A stretch of DNA of 64,000 nucleotides from Agrostemma githago (GCA_958450325.1 CAUDLW010000052.1:1-64000); one strand, 5' to 3'. Positions 1-13,880 are shown, counted from the first letter of the stretch. Numbers and translations: made by a program. The notes: generated from the letters alone by a model not told the origin.

Positions 1-3000
1 TAGCAATTTTATTCCTTATCGTTATGACATCGTTATAACTCTATCACATTTTGGCTTATGTGTCATCATTTTTTCAAGCTTATCTTCAATTTTGAGTTTA
101 ATGATATTTATTTTTATTTTAAAAGATTTTAAATCTTTTACATCTATTTATTTGATTTTCTTCGTAAACTAAGTAATTTTTCCGCGAGGAATTCTATTTC
201 TCTCCGAATTGACATTTTTAAGCTTGGATTTAAGTTATTTTTTTTTCCTAAAAATGTTTGAATACGTTTATGGAATATTTTTTTACTAAGATATATTTTA
301 GTTACTAAAAACAAGCCATTTATGATTTTATTACGAAGCTTCGCGAATAATTATTTTCTTACGCGAGGTTTACTCGAATTACTTTGAAACGCCTTTAACT
401 ATTTTACGATTATACTTTTTATCAACTTATAAATTATTTGAGACTGTTTTCTCACATTTTGGACCGACTAAGCTCTTGGTCACAAGTTTTATTACATTTT
501 ATTTAAACGATTCATTTTATCACATTAAAACGTAATCATAAGATAAATCATTTTCATTCATTGTAGCATTTATGTCAAAGCTTATCTTACTCCCTCTCTT
601 ATCCCATTTGGCCGGCCAACTTATGGTCTAGGTACACTCTTGTATTCTTTTTTTTGAAAGCCTTAATTCATGCTTACTCTTTTAAGTATTGTATCACCCA
701 TCTCCACCTTTACTCTCTACATTCATTTCTTTTACATTCACCAAAAATATTCATCACTCTCTTCTCCTCTCTTTTGGCCGTGTGACCCTTAGCCATTCTA
801 GGCAAATTTTTGCTCCATTTCTAGTCTCAATCGCATCATTCTTATCGTCATAATCATCCTCTTTCCGATTCCTTCGTTAAGGTATTAATCGACATCATTT
901 TCGATCAATTTTTACCTTGTTTTTTTTAGTTTTCTCATGGTATTTTCTGCCATGATTTTCGTGTTGGTAGGATTTTTGGACGATCCCGAAGCCGACGAAT
1001 ACATCGTTGATTCAGACTTGGAGTAGAGGTAACGTCGATGTTACTCGGTATTTCAAGGTTTTAATTGAGTATTTGCATGTATATATTTTTATATTTTATT
1101 TTGGCAATATATGTATGTCACGAATTCTGGAAAAATTTTCAAAGTTGAAATTTTGCATGTTTCGATATTTTTATCGTTTTTACGAGATTAACGATTAAAT
1201 TGTTATAATAATTTGTAAAATCGTAATAATCGGCCTAAACATGTAATATATATTTATATTCTGGAAAAATGTTGTTTTTGATGATTTTTAGTCATTTAGT
1301 ATTTTTCTGATATTTTTGATATCGATTATTGAATTATTATCGTTTTCGGACAAAAACGATTGAAAACCGATTTTTAGTTCTAGTACTTAAACATTTTATT
1401 TTAATCTGATTTTTGACGTGGTAAAACTTTCTAGTGAAATAGAATTTTATGAATTTTCTCATAATTATTCGGAATTGTTAAGTGGATGAATTAATTAATC
1501 ACTTTAAATCATCGTTTATCGTTAAAACCGTGTTTGTTGTTTAAATTCTCGATTTCTGGTCTTTGGTTTAAATCTGGAAAAATTTATGATTCTGATGATT
1601 TCATATTAAAATGTATTATTATGATTTTTAGTGCCTTAATAAAATGTTTGGAACGATAGGTTTGTTAATAAAATCGTTAATTGCGAAAACGGGTTTAAAT
1701 GACGGTTTTGTTGAAATTTGTTGAATCTGGGTTTTGGAAAAATCTGGAAAAAATTTATATTCTGTAAAATTAGGATTTTAAAGTGTAATAATAATTTTTG
1801 GATATTAATACTTAAATCGTTTTGTAATTACTATTTTTATTAATCGTTATTGTCGAGATTGGACGATTAACGAGAAAACGCTTTAAAAACCGAGTTTTTA
1901 GAATTCTGGAAATTTTCTTTTCTGGACAGAATGTCCATAAATATAATTTAACTATTTTACGTAATTTTTGTACTATTTATTATAGTCTTTAATTAATAAA
2001 TATTGATTTCGGACAAATTGTGATTTATCGCTAAATTGCTTCGTCTTACCTAAAAGAATTATTTTTCCAGCAATTTTGAAAGTATTTAAATCTGAAACTT
2101 TAAGAGTTAAATCATCCCTTAACATACTCTAAATATATTTGTTGGTTTAATTAAATAAAAGACGTTAAAAGATTTAATTTGATGTTTGCCGTAAAATCCT
2201 ATTTATAATTTTATCGTCGAAACTAATAATAATTAGGGAATTTTAGCTTTATAACTTTTGAAAACACCCTAATTAGTAATATTAAAATATTTAAGATGTT
2301 TCTAATCATTTTATAACACTTATACGATATTTTATTAATTTCATAAAATCAAATGTTCTTACTTTAATAATTAATATCGTTAAGGCCGAAAGTATTAGTT
2401 TTATAAATCTATATCGTTTACTAAAATGTGGTATTAGTATGAACTAATATTTTCACTACTTTGATATGATGCTATTTTTAGTAAAGTTTCTAAAAATAGA
2501 AGTTTCCTAAAATAGAAGTTTCCTAAAATAGAAAGTTTCCTCTTTTAGAATATAAATGTTTACTTCTTTTATCCTCATATTGTTTATGATGAATACATCT
2601 TTTAAATATCGATAATGGTTTGTTTTGGAGTTATGGAATAAGGACAAGTGTGGGTTTAGAGTAATATAGTCTGGGGTGTACGTTTTGCCATCAACTATAA
2701 AGCTGGTGTGTCTATGTTGAGACACATTGGTCGTTGAACTGAGCATGGTTTGTGCTCAGGAGTGTGTATATTTTGACCTTAAACTTAGATATCGCATCGT
2801 GTAAGTCGCCGTCGGGTTGAACTGGATTACGGTTAGTGTCCAGGAGGGGTGTACATTACTTAAGCCAGGACCTCGCTGCACGCAGTCCTGTTATAGTTGA
2901 GTTGCCTAGTTAGAGACCAAAGTCTAATTTGTTTTGACTAAGTTCTCGAAACTAGTTTTTAGTATTATCCTAGTGAAAGTCTAGATTCTACATTAATCCT

Positions 3001-3506
3001 ATCCATAACACCATTTTGATTATTTTATTTATTATCGATATAAATTGGCGCAGGTTGGCAAATATTTTTATGTTTCTTCGGCAACCCTTTTAATTAATTT
3101 GTTTTACGCTAAAGCTTATTTTATTACGCTGTTTTAATGTTTTCCACTTTTACTATTTTTCCTATATTAGTAATTACTGTTTTAAAATCCTGTTATACGG
3201 CTGGGAGAACGTTGACGTTGCTCCCCACTGATTGTGGCTGTTATGTTTTAACATGGCAGGTATACGTGTTTATTTTCCGGTGGGTGTGGGCTAGCGAGCA
3301 GTCTTGGATCCTGCTGATCTTTTAATAATCATGTCTTAAGGATTGTTTAACCTTTTTACGGATTGTTTTATATTTTAGCCATTTTTATGTATGGCGCATG
3401 TTGGACTTTACCAATTTAATTTATTAAGACATAGTTCTGTGTGTTTTAATCCCGACTCTACAGTGTTTCCGCCACTGTATCGCGCTAGAATTTTTAGGGG
3501 ATTACA
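1..3506 (+). repeat. 5' LTR of non-autonomous Tekay-like Ty3/gypsy element (first 20 bp outside window)
   Basis: This block recurs at 6583-10088 with an offset of 6582 bp, and the second copy starts 20 bp earlier with TGTAACACCC, so the left LTR is clipped by the window edge. It ends GGGGATTACA and a primer binding site follows. By eye I found one substitution between the two LTRs (near 3470, C here and T in the right copy), and the short open frames in both copies are identical, so the insertion is very recent. At about 3.5 kb the LTR is long; it is AT-rich, and an 18-bp direct repeat (TAGAAGTTTCCTAAAA type) lies at about 2499-2540. The small ORFs inside show no protein resemblance and I treat them as chance. 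Confidence 0.93.
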
Positions 3507-3508
3507 GT

Positions 3509-3520
3509 TGGTATCAGAGC
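3509..3520 (+). other. primer binding site, initiator tRNA-Met
   Basis: TGGTATCAGAGC lies 2 nt after the LTR end. It is complementary to the 3' end of plant initiator methionine tRNA, the usual primer for Tekay and CRM chromoviruses. Confidence 0.93.
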
Positions 3521-5574
3521 ATCACTGCTCCCGACGCTTACACACCTGAAATTAGGGAAAAATACCAGTAAATTATTTAAACAGTAAACAAAGATATTAT
3601 TAGAGATGGGTAGAAACAAATAAGGACTTAACTGTTAAGATTATCTGTTCCTGAGCTCAATGATTAGCATTGAATATTTGTTTTATATGTCGAAGAAGAT
3701 GAAAGAACAAGTTGCTGATATGCTGCTCCAGATCGGGACAAGACCTACTTAGCACTCTCAACGCCTGCTGACTCGAGTGGACAACTAGGTGCTCCAAGAA
3801 AGATTTCGATAATGACTTTTAGCTCCGGTTCAGTTTACTTAAGCTACAGGCAAGATGATCAAGAGTAGATTCATGTTCCATGATGTCGCAGTAAATCCAG
3901 ATGGAGCGACCCATGACTTGTGTGCTCGTTCCTCTACGAGAAGATGAAGTAATCCATTTTGGATTCCCTCGTGAACTCGGGAGGCCCGAAGATTCTCTTC
4001 TGGTTCAAGAACTTAGTAATATAGGATCATCGATTCTTTTCTTCCTTTCCCTATTTCTTCCAATTCTCCTCTTATATATTCTCATCTTCATTCTCTTGGT
4101 GAATCCTTGTTCTATTCTTCTATTCTACCATCTTTCTCTTGAGATTCTTTTGTTAGACCGGTTTCTGTCTCAGTGAACCCCGTGAAAGGATATAGATGTT
4201 TTAGGTTTAGTAAACCCTTGTTACCTATGGCTTGAGGGTTCTGAGTTATACCCTGTTATCTATCTTAGTAAGCTTTTGAGGATCGATTTGAATGATAAAT
4301 TGTCAATTAATGGAATTAGGTTGGTACTTTACACACTGAACTTTGGGTTATAGGTTACTTGATTATTTGGAGGACTTAGAGTTGAATATATTTTGGGGAA
4401 GTAAGAGTATATTGTATTTGATGGATACCTAGTACCTAATTTAACCTAGAACCGAACCAAGTGTAGATAATAATAGTATTTTGGGATTCCTACCTAATGC
4501 TTATTTGATGGATGCATCGTGAATATTCGGGATCATAGAGTGTTGGTTAAAGTGTTAACCTGAGTGTTGTGGTACCATAGAAGGTTTTCATTAATACCGT
4601 TAGAAATTTTGGTTAACATAGATTACCCGTGTTTCTTAAGGATTAGATCGTTAATCATTGGTTAAAGTTGTAACCTAGGAACTTTGGAGTTGAGAGATCT
4701 AAATTGAATAAATTGTTGTTAACCTTGAAAAGGATAAACATATTGCCATTAGAGGTTTGATTTATCGCGTTGTTTTGAGGAATACTTTGATGTCATTCAT
4801 CTTAATGGATTTATAGTTCAGAACTTAGACCAACGAGATTGTGGCTTCGTTGAGTTATTAAATATTTTGTGGTTGCACCATTACGATTAGAAATTTGATG
4901 GACTTCTTGGAAACATTAATCGAATGATGTGTTTGAAAATGTGAGTGTTTGCGCCATTACCTATAGGTTTGAGCGTGTTTGAGGATTTATTGTACTTCCC
5001 CAACTTATGTACTTGCAGTATTATAAATATGATGGTGATCATTTTTGAGGATTTCGTGTCCAAACATTGTTAATTGGTGGATTTTATTTAGTCTTCCTTA
5101 CTCGAGAAATTTGAGGTATACCTCGAGTTCAGACCTTATGAGCTTTAAATTTATGAACATTAATGATTACGAGTTTGGGTATGTTTTGATAACCGTTGGA
5201 ATCTTAATTAAAGGATTAGTCTAAATCATTTGTGGTTTCTTACTATACCAATTGAAAGATTATTTAAGTATGTAAGACTTAATTTTGGAGGTTGTAGATT
5301 GAGTAGGACCACCCTGTACTGATATTGGACTTAGCATTATTTGATGGGAATTAGGAACCCGTGTTTGTGGAAGTCGTGCTAAGAATCTCGAGATGATTAA
5401 TTTCTTCCATAATCCTTGAGAGCTCTTTTTGATTCTCAACTCCGTCTTTCTTTTTGCTCCTCTTGAATTCTGTTACGGTAACTCCTGCCAATCCCTTCAA
5501 CCTTTGTCGATTTTGAAAGCTCTTATTTTTAATTTATTTATCCTTGTTCTATTTGCCCGTTAACTATTTTTCGA

Positions 5575-5860
5575 ACTCCCTATTTTATAAAAAGTTTGAC
5601 TACTTTAAAAAAAATTGGACTATCGTAAAATTTTAACATTTTGAGTTATAATTTCTAATTGTGAATTTGCCCGTTTTGTAAAAAGCTGGACTAATTTAAA
5701 AATTTTTGATTTTCATGAAATTTTAACATTTTGAAGCATGATTTCAAAATTTTAAACTCCCCATTTTGTAAAAACTTTGAGCAATTTATCATTTTGGGTT
5801 ATCGTGAAATTTAACATTTTTATTTTATAATTTAAGAACTATATACTTCACTTTGTTTTA
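5575..5860 (+). repeat. degenerate tandem repeat in the Tekay-like internal region
   Basis: Three diverged units of about 90-100 bp share a run like TTTTGTAAAAAGCTTGGAC, then an AT-rich stretch, then GAAATTTTAACATTTT. The units differ at many sites, so this is an old internal duplication. No function is apparent. Confidence 0.5.
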
Positions 5861-6525
5861 TCTTTGGTTGATATTTATATTTAGATCTATTTCAAAATGC
5901 CTTAATAATTTATTTTAAACTATTTCGAAATTATTTTAAATTTTTGATTTTCAAGCGATCAAAATTTTATGAAGACTTTTATATTTCCAAGTACTTCAAT
6001 TTGTATAGAATTGTTATGTAAAACGTTTTAACATTGTCGAAATTATTTTGTATGTTCAAGTTTGATAACATTTTTGAAAACTTTCATAATTACTTTGATA
6101 ACATTTTCGAAATTTTAACGTTTTGAGAATTGATTTTCATTTTATTGTTGGTGAACTTTTGAATCTGTTATTGTAAATGTTTGACGGCTGGTGCGATTTT
6201 TACTAACTACAAAATTTGATTTCTCCAAACTAAATTTTGTTTCATCAAAAAAAAAAGAATAATATCGAATTTCTTAATCAAAATATTTTACTTTTGTTTT
6301 CAAAATATTTTGGTTATCCTATTTCCTTCAAGTTTGTTTACAAATGTTATTTAACGTTATTATTTTATCAAATAACTTTACTTTACGATTTCATTAATCA
6401 AAAGATTCTAAACTTCGGGTTGGTTAGCCCAATTCTTCTTGGAATAGATATTTGTCTTCGATGCGAGCTAAGCATCCTCAACTCTTCGAGTAAGGTAAAC
6501 CTCGATTTCCTATCTGCTTATTCTT

Positions 6526-6562
6526 AGTTTCGAGGACGAAACTTTCTTTTAGTGGGGAGGAT
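6526..6562 (+). other. AGGA-loop stem and polypurine tract, Tekay-like element
   Basis: AGTTTCG (6526-6532) and CGAAACT (6537-6543) are perfect inverted arms around AGGA (6533-6536). The purine tract AGTGGGGAGGAT (6551-6562) abuts the 3' LTR at 6563, where plus-strand DNA synthesis would be primed. The gap from stem to LTR is 19 nt, matching the other lineages in this window. Confidence 0.8.
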
Positions 6563-9500
6563 TGTAACACCCGCTATATTTCTAGCAATTTTATTCCTTA
6601 TCGTTATGACATCGTTATAACTCTATCACATTTTGGCTTATGTGTCATCATTTTTTCAAGCTTATCTTCAATTTTGAGTTTAATGATATTTATTTTTATT
6701 TTAAAAGATTTTAAATCTTTTACATCTATTTATTTGATTTTCTTCGTAAACTAAGTAATTTTTCCGCGAGGAATTCTATTTCTCTCCGAATTGACATTTT
6801 TAAGCTTGGATTTAAGTTATTTTTTTTTCCTAAAAATGTTTGAATACGTTTATGGAATATTTTTTTACTAAGATATATTTTAGTTACTAAAAACAAGCCA
6901 TTTATGATTTTATTACGAAGCTTCGCGAATAATTATTTTCTTACGCGAGGTTTACTCGAATTACTTTGAAACGCCTTTAACTATTTTACGATTATACTTT
7001 TTATCAACTTATAAATTATTTGAGACTGTTTTCTCACATTTTGGACCGACTAAGCTCTTGGTCACAAGTTTTATTACATTTTATTTAAACGATTCATTTT
7101 ATCACATTAAAACGTAATCATAAGATAAATCATTTTCATTCATTGTAGCATTTATGTCAAAGCTTATCTTACTCCCTCTCTTATCCCATTTGGCCGGCCA
7201 ACTTATGGTCTAGGTACACTCTTGTATTCTTTTTTTTGAAAGCCTTAATTCATGCTTACTCTTTTAAGTATTGTATCACCCATCTCCACCTTTACTCTCT
7301 ACATTCATTTCTTTTACATTCACCAAAAATATTCATCACTCTCTTCTCCTCTCTTTTGGCCGTGTGACCCTTAGCCATTCTAGGCAAATTTTTGCTCCAT
7401 TTCTAGTCTCAATCGCATCATTCTTATCGTCATAATCATCCTCTTTCCGATTCCTTCGTTAAGGTATTAATCGACATCATTTTCGATCAATTTTTACCTT
7501 GTTTTTTTTAGTTTTCTCATGGTATTTTCTGCCATGATTTTCGTGTTGGTAGGATTTTTGGACGATCCCGAAGCCGACGAATACATCGTTGATTCAGACT
7601 TGGAGTAGAGGTAACGTCGATGTTACTCGGTATTTCAAGGTTTTAATTGAGTATTTGCATGTATATATTTTTATATTTTATTTTGGCAATATATGTATGT
7701 CACGAATTCTGGAAAAATTTTCAAAGTTGAAATTTTGCATGTTTCGATATTTTTATCGTTTTTACGAGATTAACGATTAAATTGTTATAATAATTTGTAA
7801 AATCGTAATAATCGGCCTAAACATGTAATATATATTTATATTCTGGAAAAATGTTGTTTTTGATGATTTTTAGTCATTTAGTATTTTTCTGATATTTTTG
7901 ATATCGATTATTGAATTATTATCGTTTTCGGACAAAAACGATTGAAAACCGATTTTTAGTTCTAGTACTTAAACATTTTATTTTAATCTGATTTTTGACG
8001 TGGTAAAACTTTCTAGTGAAATAGAATTTTATGAATTTTCTCATAATTATTCGGAATTGTTAAGTGGATGAATTAATTAATCACTTTAAATCATCGTTTA
8101 TCGTTAAAACCGTGTTTGTTGTTTAAATTCTCGATTTCTGGTCTTTGGTTTAAATCTGGAAAAATTTATGATTCTGATGATTTCATATTAAAATGTATTA
8201 TTATGATTTTTAGTGCCTTAATAAAATGTTTGGAACGATAGGTTTGTTAATAAAATCGTTAATTGCGAAAACGGGTTTAAATGACGGTTTTGTTGAAATT
8301 TGTTGAATCTGGGTTTTGGAAAAATCTGGAAAAAATTTATATTCTGTAAAATTAGGATTTTAAAGTGTAATAATAATTTTTGGATATTAATACTTAAATC
8401 GTTTTGTAATTACTATTTTTATTAATCGTTATTGTCGAGATTGGACGATTAACGAGAAAACGCTTTAAAAACCGAGTTTTTAGAATTCTGGAAATTTTCT
8501 TTTCTGGACAGAATGTCCATAAATATAATTTAACTATTTTACGTAATTTTTGTACTATTTATTATAGTCTTTAATTAATAAATATTGATTTCGGACAAAT
8601 TGTGATTTATCGCTAAATTGCTTCGTCTTACCTAAAAGAATTATTTTTCCAGCAATTTTGAAAGTATTTAAATCTGAAACTTTAAGAGTTAAATCATCCC
8701 TTAACATACTCTAAATATATTTGTTGGTTTAATTAAATAAAAGACGTTAAAAGATTTAATTTGATGTTTGCCGTAAAATCCTATTTATAATTTTATCGTC
8801 GAAACTAATAATAATTAGGGAATTTTAGCTTTATAACTTTTGAAAACACCCTAATTAGTAATATTAAAATATTTAAGATGTTTCTAATCATTTTATAACA
8901 CTTATACGATATTTTATTAATTTCATAAAATCAAATGTTCTTACTTTAATAATTAATATCGTTAAGGCCGAAAGTATTAGTTTTATAAATCTATATCGTT
9001 TACTAAAATGTGGTATTAGTATGAACTAATATTTTCACTACTTTGATATGATGCTATTTTTAGTAAAGTTTCTAAAAATAGAAGTTTCCTAAAATAGAAG
9101 TTTCCTAAAATAGAAAGTTTCCTCTTTTAGAATATAAATGTTTACTTCTTTTATCCTCATATTGTTTATGATGAATACATCTTTTAAATATCGATAATGG
9201 TTTGTTTTGGAGTTATGGAATAAGGACAAGTGTGGGTTTAGAGTAATATAGTCTGGGGTGTACGTTTTGCCATCAACTATAAAGCTGGTGTGTCTATGTT
9301 GAGACACATTGGTCGTTGAACTGAGCATGGTTTGTGCTCAGGAGTGTGTATATTTTGACCTTAAACTTAGATATCGCATCGTGTAAGTCGCCGTCGGGTT
9401 GAACTGGATTACGGTTAGTGTCCAGGAGGGGTGTACATTACTTAAGCCAGGACCTCGCTGCACGCAGTCCTGTTATAGTTGAGTTGCCTAGTTAGAGACC

Positions 9501-10088
9501 AAAGTCTAATTTGTTTTGACTAAGTTCTCGAAACTAGTTTTTAGTATTATCCTAGTGAAAGTCTAGATTCTACATTAATCCTATCCATAACACCATTTTG
9601 ATTATTTTATTTATTATCGATATAAATTGGCGCAGGTTGGCAAATATTTTTATGTTTCTTCGGCAACCCTTTTAATTAATTTGTTTTACGCTAAAGCTTA
9701 TTTTATTACGCTGTTTTAATGTTTTCCACTTTTACTATTTTTCCTATATTAGTAATTACTGTTTTAAAATCCTGTTATACGGCTGGGAGAACGTTGACGT
9801 TGCTCCCCACTGATTGTGGCTGTTATGTTTTAACATGGCAGGTATACGTGTTTATTTTCCGGTGGGTGTGGGCTAGCGAGCAGTCTTGGATCCTGCTGAT
9901 CTTTTAATAATCATGTCTTAAGGATTGTTTAACCTTTTTACGGATTGTTTTATATTTTAGCCATTTTTATGTATGGCGCATGTTGGACTTTACCAATTTA
10001 ATTTATTAAGACATAGTTCTGTGTGTTTTAATCCCGACTCTACAGTGTTTCTGCCACTGTATCGCGCTAGAATTTTTAGGGGATTACA
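6563..10088 (+). repeat. 3' LTR of non-autonomous Tekay-like element (3526 bp)
   Basis: Complete LTR running from TGTAACACCC to GGGGATTACA, a copy of 1-3506 with one difference seen by eye. The next base opens directly into a minus-strand reverse transcriptase reading frame, so this element landed inside an older CRM-like retrotransposon. The interrupted RT frame reads a few codons into the LTR and stops at 10084-10086. Confidence 0.95.
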
Positions 10089-11450
10089 ATGCTGTCTTCC
10101 ACTCATCCCCCCCTCTCATTCTAATTTGATGATACCCACTTCTCAAATCAATTTTGGAGAAGACCACAGCCCCATGAAGCTCATCCAACATATCATCCAA
10201 TCTTGGGATAGGAAATCTGTATTTGATGGTAATGTTGTTAACTGCCCTACTATCCACACACATTCTCCAAGTTCCATCCTTCTTAGGTACTAAAAGGACT
10301 GGAACAGCGCAAGGGCTAAGGCTTTCACGAACATACCCTCGACTCATTAACTCATCAATTTGCCTTTGCAACTCTTTAGTCTCCTCTGGATTACATCTAT
10401 AGGCTGCCTTATTTGGTAAGGCCGCTCCTGGAACGAGGTCAATTTGGTGTTCTATGCCTCGAATAGGTGGTAAACCATCTGGTAAATCCTTAGGAAAAAC
10501 GTCCTCAAACTCACGTAGCAATTCCTCAAATGGTTTTCCCCCAAGCCCATTCTCAATTACTATGGGTTCCTCTCTAGCAACCATGACAAAGACACGTTCC
10601 CCCCTTGCAAGGCCTGCTCTACTTCACTCTCACTAGCAAATATGGTGAGGTTAGGTTTCTTAGCTTTGTTGGCTGCCATTGCACGAACAGCTTGAGGTGT
10701 CATGGGTTTTAGCACGATTTTCTTTCCCTTATCCCTCAATTCGTATTCATTCTTCCTCCCATGGTGTACTACATCCCTATCAAACTGCCAAGGACGTCCC
10801 AAAAGTATATGACACACATCCATAGGAATGACATCACATAAAACCTCATCGACATAAGACCCCATGGTTAAACCAACTCTTACTTGCTTAGTAACCCTCA
10901 CTTTGTTCCCGTCATCCAACCAATGTAGTGCATAAGGTTTAGGGTGACTAGTGGTGGTTAAGCTTAATTTGTTTACCATTTCAGTTGAGGCGACATTTGT
11001 GCAACTACCCCCATCAATTATCAAGCTACACCATTTGTCGTTAACTTGACATTTAGTGTGGAAGAGTTGATCCCTTTGTTCAGTGTTGTGAGGGATGGGA
11101 TTGGCATGAAGTGTACGTAGTACCAAAACAGTATCATACGTTGGGGGTTCATAATCCTCTCTTTCCTCATCCTCTTCTTCTTCTCCCTCATTAAACACAA
11201 CCCCTATGCGTTGCTCCTCCTCCCACATCTCATCTCTGAAAGGCATTATTTCTCTCAAGGTCACGACTCTCTTATTAGGACAAGCATTTTTATAGTGACC
11301 AAAGCCTTGGCACTTGAAGCAACGTACTTTGGACAAACTAGTTTCAGTGGGTGTCTTAATTGTGGGTTGAGTCGGGTTACTCTTAATGGTAAGGGGTTGA
11401 TTAGATTATTTGGGTTGAATCTTGGTGCAACTAGAAGGAGATCAACTACT
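10089..11450 (-). pseudogene. CRM-like chromovirus fragment: Gag zinc knuckle, protease, start of RT (interrupted)
   Basis: Reading on the minus strand from about 11450, the fragment holds a Gag C-terminal CCHC knuckle (CFKCQGFGHYKNAC), an acidic linker, an aspartic protease with the IIDGGSCTN active site, and the RT N-terminus up to the HQIRMRGGDEWKTA region. There the Tekay-like LTR interrupts it. A C tract of 6 at about 10599-10604 (7 in the 39-kb copy) shifts the frame between protease and RT. The frame upstream of the knuckle is also shifted near 11385 and has stops beyond about 11400, so the 5' boundary is approximate. Unlike the copies at 22-27 kb and 35-40 kb, this relative has Gag sequence. 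The rest of pol would lie to the left of the window. Confidence 0.85.
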
Positions 11451-13849
11451 TTGGAGATTCAAGATTTTGGAGGATCATCCATACTAATATAAGCTCAAGA
11501 ACAATAAGAAAAGGAGTTTTCTTATTGTGCCCATTATTTCCTCTTTGTTTATGTAAGGAAATCTCTTCTTGTATCTAGTTTTTGTCATTTAATGTCATGC
11601 ATGTAACTAGATCTTTATATACTAAATTAACAAGTAATTTAGTAACTAATTAGAGGAGTCTAATTAGAGGATTATGAATCTTTCAAAATCGGCATTAAGA
11701 CGTAAAACCGACACAAAATGAGCCAAATTAATATGGTCTAAATCACACTTATCAGACAATTAGTAAAAACTATAATCGCACACCTCATCTAAACATAAAA
11801 CAAACCATTTCCTTGAAGATTAGAATGTAAGACGATATCAATCCCGCGAAAACAGTCTGCAAATCACAAGGAGAAAAAAACACCCAAATTCCATTTTCCA
11901 GATTCAGTGAGTAATGCAATGGGTCAACGAAAAGCAGGAGTAGTAAAATTACCCTCCACAAGCGACTCTAATGGGAGGCAATTTTGCAAAGGATCGAATC
12001 AACTCTTCCCTTATTCTCATATGGGTTCTCTTTATTTTCTCGATTCTCTTACTATTTCTTGTCAAAAAAATATAATAATATGAAGCTGCAAATACCTTTA
12101 ATTCATCAATAATCATATATATTCCTTCGATTCATCACAAATCATAAAAAATACCTAAATTTTTCAGCAATCATACACAAACCCCTCAATTTCATTAAAA
12201 ACCAAGAAAAATAAATAGAACCACTACAAACTTCACCATCACTAAAACGAAAATGAATCAATCAAAAATGAAAATTAAGGAGTAAAAACTGTGAGAATCT
12301 AATAAATTAGACAATCATAGCAACACTAAACTAAACGATCAAAGAATGGAGAACAGGAGAACGAACGGAATAAAAAAGTGTATGAATTAGGAACCTTAAT
12401 TTCCATACTATCGATACTAACATATCTTCATTCTTCTTCCTCCACCATTGTTAGATTTTCCTCTAGGAAAATTTAGGATAAGGAAAGTTGGAATAAACAC
12501 ACAAATAGACTCAACCACAAAAAACACACAAATATTCAATTATACTTATCATCCTTCAAACATATAAGCAATTCAACCACGAAACCAGATACTCATTCAA
12601 ATCAACATGCAATTCATCGAAGAAAAACACTCGTGCAAGGCGATTCTACACAAACATTGCAATGTCATCTTTTTACTTGATATCCACCTCTTGTTGTCTT
12701 CTACTTGTCCAACCAATCTTTCTAATGCATAGTTTCAACAGCGTTTTAGTTCGATGCAACTACTTTGTTAACTAATAAAGAGGAAGCTCCAAAACTTTTG
12801 TATTTCAAACGTAGTAAAAAACATAGCAACTGATCGTAATAGCACGTACTTCTGTCATAGCGTCATGGCTCAATTAGAGATGACATTCATTTAGATTTTC
12901 ACAGCCTAAGTTCAACTATCACAACAACGGAAAAAAAACACTTTCAGGTTTCAAATTTCAATCCTTTTCCCTTGTATTTTCTTTATTCTCTTCAATCCTC
13001 ACTTACTTTACTTCATAGCAACAATGACAAGAATACTCCAAGAGGGCATATTCTACTGGCCCGACAGTAGTACGAAAAGTTCAAGGCAGGGGATATGAAT
13101 TTCATATTGAGGATCACATAACTACACAATTTGACAGTTTTTTATCGAATGCCATATACCGATGAATTCATTTAATTTGATATGTATCAACGTGTTAGCA
13201 AGTAAAAATGATAGTTATATATAAGCTTGATTATGTATCCAAATCTAGTCCCTTCTCCGTCGACCTACAAATAACTAAAGTCTACTTCATAGGATTATCG
13301 TCACGCCTTAAGAATAAGTATCACATCAAACGACTAACGAAATTGACAATCTAGCATCCACTTGACATAATCCCAGATCCACCAACTGAAATTTAATAAT
13401 TAAAAAAAATTAAAAAAAAAAAGAGAAAAAAAAAAAATTTAGATCCACTCACTGATCCATAGGGACTGCAAAAAAACACTAAATAAAACCCTAATGTTGG
13501 CACCTTATCAAATCAATTTCTGAGATCGGCAAACACAACAAATTGAAACCCGGATTAAGAAACAAAACCAAAACCCTAATGAAATAAAAAAAAAGGGGAA
13601 AATACCTGACTACATCTGGTCTGGAGATAAACACGACGAAGGTTGAAAAACTCACAGCAAGCTTCAATGCTTGCCTATCTTCCCATCTCTAAGAAATGAC
13701 AGTACCCACCCTGAAACATTATAGATCTATAAAACCAAAGACAATAATTAGGATAAAATTCAGATATCAGAAGAGATTAGCCAGTTTTCTCAGTATACGA
13801 ATATACTTTTATTGACAATAAGTTGTCATATGCCACAGTTCCGCACATA
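11451..13849. other. stretch without recognisable gene
   Basis: AT-rich sequence with A-rich runs, for example 13400-13440. I found no coherent exon chain, LTR or TIR pair. Some parts (13540-13720) resemble untranslated or intronic gene sequence on the minus strand, but nothing identifies a gene. Confidence 0.5.
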
Positions 13850-13880
13850 CTCACATCATTAGTGGTATCAGAGATGTGAG
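13850..13880. other. head-to-head LTR/PBS junction at the left end of the tandem array
   Basis: Positions 13850-13873 read CTCACATCA-TTAG-TGGTATCAGAG. This is the sense-strand LTR terminus, 4-nt spacer and primer site of the array element in plus orientation. It abuts GATGTGAG (13873-13880), the end of LTR1 in the opposite orientation. The result is an 8-bp inverted repeat, CTCACATC and GATGTGAG, around a 15-nt loop. No LTR body precedes the plus-oriented 24 bp. Confidence 0.8.

Larger units (their letters stand above)
3507..6562 (+). mobile_element. internal region of the Tekay-like non-autonomous element
   Basis: Only 3056 bp separate the LTRs. I see no Gag, protease, RT or integrase in any frame. 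The longest frame (3901-4176) has no recognisable domain; its first 40 codons before a hydrophobic run could be relic coding sequence. The region opens with a tRNA-iMet primer site and closes with a purine-rich tract. Its 3' end (TTTCGAGGACGAAA followed by a G-rich tract and TGTAACACC) is typical of Del/Tekay chromoviruses, which is why I assign it there. It would need all proteins from another element. The target-site duplication cannot be checked because the left flank is outside the window; ATGCT at 10089-10093 is the expected right copy. Confidence 0.8.

Noticed and set aside
1007..3325. Small ORFs inside the Tekay-like LTR, repeated at 7589-9907
   Set aside because: Their identity between copies follows from LTR identity; composition is AT-driven and no domain is visible.
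3509..3520. tRNA-Met fragment
   Set aside because: Only the 12-nt primer complement is present, placed right after an LTR; no tRNA cloverleaf surrounds it.
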